Shown here piece by piece: positions 1-5,113 of a DNA stretch of 5,113 nt. The translations under genes were made by a program, and so were the position numbers. The notes beneath the pieces were generated by a model. The model worked only from the letters and a program-made list of their open reading frames with translations, was not told the origin of the DNA and searched no databases. Position 1 is the first letter of the stretch, and the number at the start of each line of letters is the position of its first letter. The stretch comes from Hyphomicrobium_A sp041659545 (GTDB lineage: Bacteria > Pseudomonadota > Alphaproteobacteria > Rhizobiales > Hyphomicrobiaceae), in NCBI GenBank assembly GCA_041659545.1, contig JBAZYB010000276.1, forward strand, positions 1 through 5,113, read 5' to 3'.

Positions 1-2649
1 GAAGTCTATTCGATTGCCGAACTCCTTCGCCGTCAGCGCGGCGGGGCTGCCGTTGTGCTCGGCGCCTTGTCTCCACGTACGCGCAACGCGCAGGTGGCGC
101 TCTATCAGTCGGGCGACGTCGACTTCATCGTTGCGACCGATGCTATCGGCATGGGGCTCAATCTCGATGTCGATCATGTCGCCTTTTCGGCGACGCGTAA
201 GTTCGACGGCCAGAACCATCGCAACCTGACGCCGTCGGAGCTGAGCCAGATCGCCGGGCGCGCCGGCCGCCATATGAACGACGGCACATTCGGCGTCACA
301 GGCGCGGCCGATCCGCTGGACAGCGACACGATTGAGCGTCTCGAGACACATAACTTCGAAAGCGTGCGCACCCTGCAGTGGCGCAATCGCGATCTCGACT
401 TCCGCACCCTCGAAGGTCTCAGGCACTCGCTACGCGAGATGCCCAACCTTCAGCGCCTCGTTCGCGCCCGCGCCGCCGACGACGTCGTCGCACTCGAGAC
501 TGTCTGCGCCGATCGCGATCTGGCAGCCAAGGTGATCGCGCCAGCCGCTGTCGCGCGGCTGTGGGAAGTCTGTCAGATCCCCGACTATCGCAAGATCTCG
601 GGACAAAGCCATGCCGAGCTGGTTTCGACGATCTTTGGCTACCTCATCGGCCCCGACGAGCACATCCCCGAGGATTGGTTTGCCAAGCAGGTGTCGCTGG
701 CTGATCGCGTCGACGGCGATCTCGATACGCTTTCCAACCGGATCGCGCACATTCGCACCTGGACATTCGTGTCCAACCGCAGCTCGTGGCTCAAGGACCC
801 CGAGCACTGGCAGGGCAAGACTCGGGAGATCGAAGACCGTCTCTCCGACGCCCTGCACGAACAATTGACGCAACGATTTGTGGATCAGCGCACCAGTGCG
901 TTGATGAAGGGCATGCGAGATAAAGACGAGTTGCACGCAGATATCGCCGCCGATGGCGCCATCAACGTCGAGAACCATTTCGTCGGCCGGCTGAAGGGGT
1001 TCCTCTTTCAGCTCGATCCCGGAGCCGAGGGCATCCAAGGCAAGGCAACGCGAACCGCCGCCTCCCAGGTGCTGGCCCGCGAGCTTTCCATGCGCGCGCG
1101 CCGCGTTGCCGCCGCGCAGCCGGACGCACTGAGCCTCAACCGGCGCGGCCGGGTCCTCTGGCGTGAGGAGGAGATCGGTCAGCTCGAAGCTACCGACGAT
1201 CCTCTAAAGCCGAGCGTCTCCATCCTCGCCGACGAATATATCTCGGCGCCGGACCGCGAGAAGGTGCAGGCGCGTCTCGAAGCGTGGGTCGCGCAGACGA
1301 TCGCCGACAAGCTCAAGCCACTGGTGGAGATCTCCAACGCCGAGGATGTCACGGGCCTTGCGAAGGGTATCGCTTTCCGTATGCGCGAGAACCTCGGCGT
1401 GCTCCGCCGCGAGGTCGTCGCCGAAGAGATCAAGTCGCTCGATCAGAACGCGCGCTCTCAGTTGCGCAAATACGGCGTGCGCTTCGGTGCCTTCAATATC
1501 TACTTCCCGATCTTGCTGAAGCCCGCGGCAGCGGAGCTGGTGCTCACGCTTTGGGCGCTGAAGAACGCGTCCACGCACGGGATGTCGTCCGACGCGCTGC
1601 CCGAGGCACCTCGCGCAGGTCTCACCTCGTTTGCTCCCGATCCGGCGTGCCCCGAGCCGTTCTATCGCGCCTACGGCTATCACGTGTGCGGCCCGCGCGC
1701 GGTGCGCCTCGACATGCTGGAGCGCCTCGCCGACCTCATCCGCCCGCTGCTCGCCTGGCGCTCTACGAATGGCTCGATGCCGCCGAAGGGCGCCACGGGC
1801 GATGGCGGTTTCACGGTCATCCCCGAGATGATGTCGCTCCTGGGCTGCTCGCCCGACGAGCTTGGAGGCGTGCTCAAAGCGCTCGGCTTCCGTCTCGATC
1901 GCCGCCCGATCAAGCAGCCGGCACCGGCTGCCATCGCGGCGGCAGAGGGCGAGGTTGTCGCCTCCACGGCGAGTGAAGCAGAGCAGCCCGCGATCCCGGC
2001 GGACGCTGCTGCGCCAGAAACAGTGTCCGCTTCCGAGGCTTCGGCGGCGACTGCACCTGTGCCGGATGCCGCCCCTGCTGTAGCGTCTGAGACGCCCGCT
2101 GAGGCAGCGCCCGAGTCGGCTCCCCCGACGGCTGCACCTGAGGCTGCCGCGCCGGAGCCTACGGGGGCAACAGCCGCGCCAGCCGAGGCCGAAATCAAGT
2201 ACGAGGACGTCTGGCGTCCGCGTCGGCATCAGCGCACCGACCGCCGGCCCGAGCGGCGCGACAACCGCAACAATCGTCAGCGTGGCGGCGACCGCAGTGC
2301 GCAGTCGGCCCCTTCGGCGCAGCCGGAAGCAACCGCTGCGCAGCCGCCGACAACGGCCGACTCAGGCGTGGCTGCCACCGAGCCCGCCACCCAGGCCAAG
2401 CCCCAACGGCGCGATGATCGCCGTCCGCAGGGTAAGGATCGCACCCCTGATCGCGGTCGAGACCGCGAGCATCGTCGTGGTGGCGGCGGTGGGCAGGGTG
2501 ACCGTCACCGGCGGGAAGACCGCCGCAAGGCCGAAGTGCACACCGCCGCCCCGCCGCGCCGTGGCGGCATCGATCCCGATTCACCCTTCGCCGCGCTGGG
2601 TGCACTGCGTGAAGAGCTCGCTAAGCGGAGCAAGGAGTCGGGGGCGTGA
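1..2649 (+). CDS. SUV3-like superfamily 2 RNA/DNA helicase, C-terminal part (5' truncated by window edge)
   Basis: The frame is open from the first base, so the true start lies upstream; the GTG at 55 is an internal Val codon. The visible 882 residues begin within the second RecA-like helicase lobe. Motif V (VATDAIGMGLNL, residues 44-55 of the visible part) and motif VI (QIAGRAGR, 83-90) are intact. Both closely match the mitochondrial SUV3 signature, which places the protein in the SUV3-like branch of ATP-dependent helicases that unwind RNA, often alongside RNA decay. The Walker A and DExH motifs must be in the missing N-terminal part. A long helical region follows, including a conserved-looking block near residues 553-580 (FYRAYGYHVCGPRAVRLDML). 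From about 635 the chain is low complexity: Ala/Pro/Glu/Ser-rich to about 728, then KYEDVWRPRR and an Arg/Asp/Gly-rich stretch to about 850. It closes with a short block containing DPDSPFAALGALREEL. The tail is probably disordered and nucleic-acid binding. It is translationally coupled to the next gene. Family assignment is firm; the substrate is inferred. Confidence 0.93.
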   Translation, partial: EVYSIAELLRRQRGGAAVVLGALSPRTRNAQVALYQSGDVDFIVATDAIGMGLNLDVDHVAFSATRKFDGQNHRNLTPSELSQIAGRAGRHMNDGTFGVTGAADPLDSDTIERLETHNFESVRTLQWRNRDLDFRTLEGLRHSLREMPNLQRLVRARAADDVVALETVCADRDLAAKVIAPAAVARLWEVCQIPDYRKISGQSHAELVSTIFGYLIGPDEHIPEDWFAKQVSLADRVDGDLDTLSNRIAHIRTWTFVSNRSSWLKDPEHWQGKTREIEDRLSDALHEQLTQRFVDQRTSALMKGMRDKDELHADIAADGAINVENHFVGRLKGFLFQLDPGAEGIQGKATRTAASQVLARELSMRARRVAAAQPDALSLNRRGRVLWREEEIGQLEATDDPLKPSVSILADEYISAPDREKVQARLEAWVAQTIADKLKPLVEISNAEDVTGLAKGIAFRMRENLGVLRREVVAEEIKSLDQNARSQLRKYGVRFGAFNIYFPILLKPAAAELVLTLWALKNASTHGMSSDALPEAPRAGLTSFAPDPACPEPFYRAYGYHVCGPRAVRLDMLERLADLIRPLLAWRSTNGSMPPKGATGDGGFTVIPEMMSLLGCSPDELGGVLKALGFRLDRRPIKQPAPAAIAAAEGEVVASTASEAEQPAIPADAAAPETVSASEASAATAPVPDAAPAVASETPAEAAPESAPPTAAPEAAAPEPTGATAAPAEAEIKYEDVWRPRRHQRTDRRPERRDNRNNRQRGGDRSAQSAPSAQPEATAAQPPTTADSGVAATEPATQAKPQRRDDRRPQGKDRTPDRGRDREHRRGGGGGQGDRHRREDRRKAEVHTAAPPRRGGIDPDSPFAALGALREELAKRSKESGA
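2632..2649 (+). promoter_or_regulatory. Shine-Dalgarno and start/stop overlap coupling helicase to S4 gene
   Basis: AAGGAG at 2632-2637, inside the last helicase codons, is followed after 8 bases by GTG (2646-2648). The helicase stop TGA (2647-2649) overlaps this start as GTGA. A strong ribosome binding site plus a 4-base overlap is the classic arrangement for translational coupling. It supports the GTG as the true start of the S4 protein and one shared transcript. Confidence 0.8.
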
Positions 2650-3089
2650 ACCCCAAGGAGCCTGGGGATCAAGCAACCTCCGGCACGCAGCGGCTCGACA
2701 AGTGGCTTTGGTTTGCCCGCTTCGTGAAAACCAGGACGCTGGCCACCGAACTGGTCGCGGCCGGCAAGGTGCGCGTCAACCGGGCGAAGGTCGACAAGCC
2801 GGCGCAGACCGTCCGTCCCGGCGACGTTCTGACCATCGCCATCAAGCGCACTGTTCAACTCGTACGCGTGGTGGGGATAGCCGAACGCCGCGGCCCCGCC
2901 GTCGCGGCTCAGGCGCTTTATGAACAATTGACAGCGGAAGGCGATGCCATCAAACCTCAAGCGGCCTCGCCACCCGAAGCGAGCTCGCAGCCCCCCAAAG
3001 TCGGCGCAGCCACGCGGACGGCGGGTAGCGGCCGGCCCACCAAGAAGGAGCGTCGCGCCATCGATCGGTTAGGCGGCAAGTCGGGCTGA
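2646..3089 (+). CDS. hslR: S4-domain RNA-binding protein, Hsp15/HslR family
   Basis: This 147-residue protein carries an S4 RNA-binding fold near the N-terminus. RLDKWLWFARFVKTR (residues 16-30) is almost the same as the start of the Escherichia coli Hsp15 S4 domain, and it is followed by the GKVRVNR turn (40-46) and RPGDVLTI (57-64). After an Ala/Pro/Ser linker (about 103-125) comes GRPTKKERRAIDRL (129-142), matching the basic C-terminal motif of Hsp15. Hsp15 is known to bind 50S subunits that carry a stalled nascent chain after heat shock and to help recycle them; that role is inferred here from the family. The GTG start is chosen for its well-placed AAGGAG and its 4-base overlap with the helicase. 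The length is slightly greater than the roughly 130 residues of E. coli Hsp15. Confidence is high for the S4 fold and good for the Hsp15 family. Confidence 0.92.
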   Translation: MNPKEPGDQATSGTQRLDKWLWFARFVKTRTLATELVAAGKVRVNRAKVDKPAQTVRPGDVLTIAIKRTVQLVRVVGIAERRGPAVAAQALYEQLTAEGDAIKPQAASPPEASSQPPKVGAATRTAGSGRPTKKERRAIDRLGGKSG

Positions 3090-3101
3090 TGGCCGCCCTA
3101 T

Positions 3102-3132
3102 TTGGCACGTGCGCCACAGGCCCGGCGATACC
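3102..3132 (+). promoter_or_regulatory. Possible fdxA promoter in the 82-base gap after hslR
   Basis: The gap 3090-3171 contains TTGGCA (3102-3107), a fair -35 box, and CGATAC (3126-3131), a poor -10 box, 18 bases apart. The -35 overlaps an 8-base palindrome GCACGTGC (3105-3112). There is no clear terminator between hslR and fdxA, so read-through from the upstream operon is equally possible. The ribosome binding site of fdxA is weak: only GGA at 3161-3163. Confidence 0.25.
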
Positions 3133-3171
3133 AGTGCTCGGTCACAACGAGAACGAACCCGGATCCAGGTA

Positions 3172-3510
3172 ATGACCTACATCGTCAACGAAAAATGCAT
3201 CAAGTGCAAATACACCGATTGCGTCGAGGTCTGTCCGGTTGACTGCTTCTACGAAGGCGAGAACATGCTCGTCATCCACCCAGACGAGTGCATCGACTGC
3301 GGCGTCTGCGAGCCAGAGTGCCCGGTCGATGCGATCAAGCCGGACACCGAGCCGGGCCTGGAGAAGTGGCTGGAACTAAACCGCAAGTTCTCCGAGACCT
3401 GGCCCAACATCACGTCCAAGAAGGACGCCCTCCCGGACGCCGATGAATTCAAGGACGCGCCGGACAAGTTCGACAAGTACTTCTCGCCGGAGCCGGGCAG
3501 CGGCGATTAG
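3172..3510 (+). CDS. fdxA: FdxA, seven-iron ferredoxin ([3Fe-4S] + [4Fe-4S])
   Basis: This 112-residue electron carrier closely resembles Azotobacter ferredoxin I and the FdxA proteins of alphaproteobacteria, and it has their usual length. Nine cysteines lie in the first 50 residues. By analogy with Azotobacter FdI, C9, C17 and C50 bind the [3Fe-4S] cluster, while C21, C40, C43 and C46 (CIDCGVC then ECP) bind the [4Fe-4S] cluster; C12 and C25 are the extra cysteines also found in that family. The C-terminal half (KPDTEPGLEKW, WPNIT, and FDKYFSPEPGSGD) matches the long tail of this subfamily. An in-frame GTG at 3109 would add 21 unrelated residues, so the ATG giving MTYIVNEKCIKC is the start. 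The protein is cytoplasmic and acidic. Its redox partner is not identifiable here. The conserved fdxA-carD neighbourhood is typical of this bacterial group, from general knowledge. Confidence 0.97.
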   Translation: MTYIVNEKCIKCKYTDCVEVCPVDCFYEGENMLVIHPDECIDCGVCEPECPVDAIKPDTEPGLEKWLELNRKFSETWPNITSKKDALPDADEFKDAPDKFDKYFSPEPGSGD

Positions 3511-3532
3511 GCGCTTTTTTCTCGCGCGAGTT

Positions 3533-3558
3533 GTTGCGTCAAATTGCGCAACCTTTTT
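3533..3558 (+). terminator. Probable intrinsic terminator of fdxA
   Basis: GTTGCG (3533-3538) pairs with CGCAAC (3547-3552) around an 8-base loop, and C plus five T (3554-3558) follows. It lies 22 bases after the fdxA stop. The stem is only 6 bp and the loop is large, so efficiency may be moderate. A second T-run (3515-3520) sits directly after the stop codon. Confidence 0.55.
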
Positions 3559-3584
3559 GCATCATTTGCGGAATGCCTAGGATT

Positions 3585-3627
3585 CAGGCCTGACCGGTAA
3601 GGGACCCGACACCCTTCCGAAGGCCTG
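3585..3627. repeat. Imperfect inverted repeat / long hairpin
   Basis: CAGGCCT (3585-3591) pairs with AGGCCTG (3621-3627). Inside it, CGG (3595-3597) pairs with CCG (3617-3619) and AAGGG (3599-3603) with CCCTT (3612-3616), closing an 8-base loop. This gives about 15 base pairs in a 43-base element with a small internal loop and one bulged T. The downstream sequence CCCTTCATTTTC is not a true T-run, so it is not a standard terminator. It could be an operator, an extra 3' stabilising structure of the fdxA mRNA, or part of a small RNA. Confidence 0.6.
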
Positions 3628-3630
3628 CCC

Positions 3631-3664
3631 TTCATTTTCAATGAACTTTGTGTTACGCTACATT
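3631..3664 (+). promoter_or_regulatory. Possible carD promoter region
   Basis: TGTTACGCT (3651-3659) fits an extended -10 (TG-N-TAnnnT), and TTCATT (3631-3636) is a weak -35 lying 17 bases upstream of TACGCT. The -35 falls in a TTCATT/AATGAA inverted repeat with a 3-base loop (3631-3645), a possible operator. An alternative -10, TACATT, lies at 3659-3664. If it is used, the carD leader would be about 270 bases. The call rests on the local drop in GC and partial consensus matches only. Confidence 0.3.
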
Positions 3665-3846
3665 TAGATGACGCGAGATAACCGGTACAGAGTCGGAACA
3701 GGAGCGAACAAAGAGCATCCGCTTTGCCGCCTAGGCAATGATCGGGCCTTGTTCAGGTCCGACCGCGGGGCAGTTTCGATCACTTCAGAGCATAATTCTG
3801 TGGCCGGTCCCGCTCCCCAGGGCGTCACTGATCCACCATCTAACAC

Positions 3847-3882
3847 ACTCAGAGCGCCGGCACCCCGGCTGCCGCTCTGGGT
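3847..3882 (+). other. Strong hairpin in the presumed carD 5' leader
   Basis: ACTCAGAGCG (3847-3856) pairs with CGCTCTGGGT (3873-3882) over 10 bp with a single T-G wobble. Inside, CCGG (3857-3860) can pair with CCGG (3865-3868), leaving a 4-base bulge. No T-run follows, so it is not a terminator. It ends 58 bases before the carD ATG and could affect leader stability or translation. Confidence 0.5.
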
Positions 3883-3920
3883 CGACGTGCATCGCTGCGA
3901 GTACGGCTCATAAATCCCGC

Positions 3921-3931
3921 GAGAAAGTGAG
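3921..3931 (+). promoter_or_regulatory. Weak ribosome binding site of carD
   Basis: A purine-rich stretch GAGAAAGTGAG ends 9 bases before the ATG at 3941. It only partly matches the Shine-Dalgarno consensus, but it is the best site in front of this reading frame. It supports the long form of CarD, whereas no such site precedes the internal ATG at 4322. Confidence 0.45.
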
Positions 3932-3940
3932 ACGACCCCT

Positions 3941-4903
3941 ATGGCTGAAAAGAAAAAGGCGACCGCCGCGCGTTCGGCGAAGTCCTCAGCTGCCGCCGGC
4001 AAGAAGCCTGGCCGCACGCTACCTTCCGCGAAGAAGCCTAGCCGCCCTGAGGCCAAGCTTGTCGCAAAGAAGCCGGTTGCCAAGGCGTCTGCTCCGGTGA
4101 AGGGCAAGAAGCCTGCCGCCAAAACAGCAGGAACATCCGCGCCCGTCAAGCCGGCAGCGAAGGCCCCTCACAAGCATGTGGCCGTGAAGCCCGCAGCCCA
4201 GCAGATGCGCGCCGTCGCCGCTGCCAAGCCGGCCGGCCAGAAGCTCACCGCTCCGATGCCGCCGCAGCAGCAGATGACCCCCAAGGCCGTCGCTGAGAAG
4301 GCTGCCGCCGCACGCCAGCTCATGACCGCGCAGAAGAAGCCGGTGAGTCAGCGCCACGGCTTCAAGGCGACCGAATACATCGTCTACCCTGCGCACGGCG
4401 TCGGTCGCATCGTCGCGATCGAGGAGCAGGAGATCGCGGGCATGGCTCTCGAGCTGTTCGTGATCAACTTCGAAAAGGAAAAGCTGACGCTGCGCGTGCC
4501 TACCGGCAAGCTCGAAAGCGTCGGCATGCGCAAGCTGTCTGACGAGAACGTCGTCAAGAAGGCGATGGAGATCCTCAAGGGTCGGGCGCGCGTCAAGCGC
4601 ACGATGTGGAGCCGCCGCGCCCAGGAGTACGTCGCCAAGATCAACTCCGGCGATCTCGTCTCGATCGCCGAAGTTGTGCGCGACCTCTATCGCTCCGAGG
4701 CCCAGCCCGAGCAGTCCTACTCCGAGCGTCAGCTCTATGAGGATGCGCTCGACCGCATGGCGCGCGAGATCGCCGCCGTCGAAAAGCTCGACGAACGCGG
4801 CGCCGTGCAGCGCATCACCGACGTGCTCTCCAAGAGCGCACGTGGTCGCCGCCTCGCTGCCGAGGCCGAGGAAGCTGCCGACGCGGAGACGCGTGCTGCC
4901 TGA
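3941..4903 (+). CDS. carD: CarD/CdnL-family RNA polymerase-binding regulator with long Lys/Ala/Pro-rich N-terminal arm
   Basis: This 320-residue protein has a CarD core from about residue 141 to 300. The RNA polymerase interaction domain spans about 141-205 (YPAHGVGRI at 149-157, then ELFVINFEKEKLTLRVP). An all-helical DNA-facing domain follows (about 206-300), with the conserved Trp of the family at W223 in TMWSRRAQEY. Family members bind the polymerase beta subunit and stabilise the open complex, supporting rRNA and housekeeping transcription. Alphaproteobacterial CdnL proteins are usually near 170 residues, so the first 135 residues are extra. They contain 26 Lys and very few acidic residues, with five KKP units (21-23, 31-33, 43-45, 56-58, 132-134), like bacterial histone-H1-like tails. 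The protein ends in Ala-Ala, a possible ClpXP degron as described for Caulobacter CdnL. An internal ATG at 4322 (M128) would give a core-only protein but lacks a ribosome binding site. Family certain; arm function inferred. Confidence 0.95.
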   Translation: MAEKKKATAARSAKSSAAAGKKPGRTLPSAKKPSRPEAKLVAKKPVAKASAPVKGKKPAAKTAGTSAPVKPAAKAPHKHVAVKPAAQQMRAVAAAKPAGQKLTAPMPPQQQMTPKAVAEKAAAARQLMTAQKKPVSQRHGFKATEYIVYPAHGVGRIVAIEEQEIAGMALELFVINFEKEKLTLRVPTGKLESVGMRKLSDENVVKKAMEILKGRARVKRTMWSRRAQEYVAKINSGDLVSIAEVVRDLYRSEAQPEQSYSERQLYEDALDRMAREIAAVEKLDERGAVQRITDVLSKSARGRRLAAEAEEAADAETRAA

Positions 4904-4917
4904 AAGGGCAGGGAAGA

Positions 4918-5113
4918 CTAAAGATCAAGAGCGCCTGGTGCCACCGGTACCGGGCGCTTTTCCTTTTTGGGCACCTGGCCGCTGCTCGTCATCGCCCCTG
5001 ACGGCGCCGGTGTGCGACCCGGAAGTGTCTCGTCCGCCGGCGCAATCTGGCTCGGGTCCTCGATATCGATATAGGGCCCGTTGCGATATTGATCCAGCCG
5101 CGGATTTCCACGC
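4918..5113 (-). CDS. C-terminal end of an unrecognised protein on the minus strand (5' truncated by window edge)
   Basis: Reading the minus strand inward from the right edge (first full codon at 5112-5110) gives 64 residues ending at TAG (4920-4918). The sequence includes RLDQYRNGPYIDIEDPSQI, then a Pro/Gly/Ser-rich stretch, KKEKRPVPVAP, and ends in LDL. The first third has the varied composition of a folded domain edge and the rest looks like a flexible tail. Codon choice is GC-rich, as in the neighbours. The gene is convergent with carD, with only 14 bases between the two stop codons. I do not recognise the family. Two other frames here are also partly open but give much less protein-like sequence, so the call is moderately confident. 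Confidence 0.6.
   Translation of the reverse strand, partial: RGNPRLDQYRNGPYIDIEDPSQIAPADETLPGRTPAPSGAMTSSGQVPKKEKRPVPVAPGALDL
4930..4968 (+). terminator. Strong intrinsic terminator of carD
   Basis: The 13-bp stem pairs 4930-4942 (AGCGCCTGGTGCC) with 4946-4958 (GGTACCGGGCGCT), with two T-G wobbles and a 3-base loop ACC. TTTT, CC and TTTTT follow (4958-4968). It starts 27 bases after the carD stop. The whole structure lies within the coding part of the convergent minus-strand gene. On the minus strand the flank is only moderately T-rich, so it is mainly a plus-strand terminator. Confidence 0.88.

Larger units (their letters stand above)
3511..3940. other. 430-base non-coding interval between fdxA and carD
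   Basis: No convincing gene lies here. From left to right it holds a GTTGCG/CGCAAC hairpin with a T-run (3533-3558), several TTGCG motifs (3534-3570), a 43-base imperfect inverted repeat (3585-3627), a short TTCATT/AATGAA inverted repeat (3631-3645) overlapping a possible promoter, a strong hairpin (3847-3882), and the weak carD ribosome binding site. The interval is long for a compact alphaproteobacterial genome. It probably carries the fdxA terminator, the carD promoter and a structured leader. A small RNA cannot be excluded. Confidence 0.7.

Noticed and set aside
430..1038. 202-residue minus-strand open frame opposite the helicase gene
   Set aside because: It mirrors the codon bias of the plus-strand gene, and no domain or ribosome binding site is visible.
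1204..2229. 341-residue minus-strand open frame opposite the helicase gene
   Set aside because: It is an Arg/Gly-rich shadow of a GC-rich coding region with no recognisable domain, and the plus-strand frame here clearly encodes the helicase.
2505..2960. 151-residue minus-strand open frame spanning the helicase/hslR junction
   Set aside because: It overlaps two well-supported plus-strand genes and shows no family features.
3103..3117. TGGCACG as part of a sigma-54 promoter before fdxA
   Set aside because: The -24-like half is present, but the required GC/TTGC -12 element at the right spacing is missing.
3109..3171. GTG start extending FdxA by 21 residues
   Set aside because: The added residues do not resemble any ferredoxin N-terminus, and the family length and MTY start fit the ATG at 3172.
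3668..3913. 81-residue plus-strand open frame between fdxA and carD
   Set aside because: No ribosome binding site precedes its ATG. It uses codons rare in the neighbours (AGA, AGG, CTA, ACA), its sequence looks random, and it contains the carD leader hairpin. A leader peptide cannot be fully excluded.
3664..4149. 161-residue minus-strand open frame over the carD leader and N-terminal arm
   Set aside because: Its Ala/Gly/Phe-rich sequence is the antisense of the Lys/Ala codons of CarD, with no independent support.

Overview
This is a GC-rich chromosomal segment from an alphaproteobacterium, most likely of the Hyphomicrobiales (rhizobial/hyphomicrobial) type. The assignment rests on the gene set and order (SUV3-type helicase, Hsp15-like S4 protein, seven-iron ferredoxin FdxA, CarD/CdnL-type RNA polymerase regulator) and on the protein sequences. 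It looks like core housekeeping sequence: I see no insertion sequences, phage genes, CRISPR arrays, tRNAs or rRNAs.

Layout. Positions 1-2649 (+) hold the C-terminal part of a SUV3-like superfamily 2 helicase whose N-terminal ATPase lobe lies off the left edge. It ends in a long disordered tail, first Ala/Pro/Glu-rich and then Arg/Gly-rich. Its stop codon overlaps the GTG start of an S4-domain RNA-binding protein (2646-3089, Hsp15/HslR family), so the two are probably one translationally coupled RNA-handling operon. After an 82-base gap comes fdxA (3172-3510), a 112-residue 7Fe ferredoxin with all cluster ligands present. A 430-base non-coding interval (3511-3940) follows. It holds a probable terminator, a large imperfect inverted repeat, a possible promoter and a strong hairpin in the presumed carD leader. 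carD (3941-4903) encodes a typical CarD core preceded by an unusually long Lys/Ala/Pro-rich, histone-H1-like N-terminal arm. A strong intrinsic terminator (4930-4968) follows. It lies inside the 3' end of a convergent minus-strand gene (stop at 4918-4920) that runs off the right edge and that I do not recognise.

How the genes fit together. The helicase and S4 protein both act on RNA, in RNA remodelling or decay and in ribosome rescue or heat-shock response. FdxA carries electrons, and CarD stabilises the open promoter complex, notably at rRNA and other housekeeping promoters. The set is growth and stress housekeeping rather than a dedicated pathway. I found no evidence for a wholly new system. 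The points most worth a second look are the H1-like arm on CarD with its Ala-Ala C-terminus, the structured fdxA-carD interval, and the carD terminator embedded in an opposing coding sequence.
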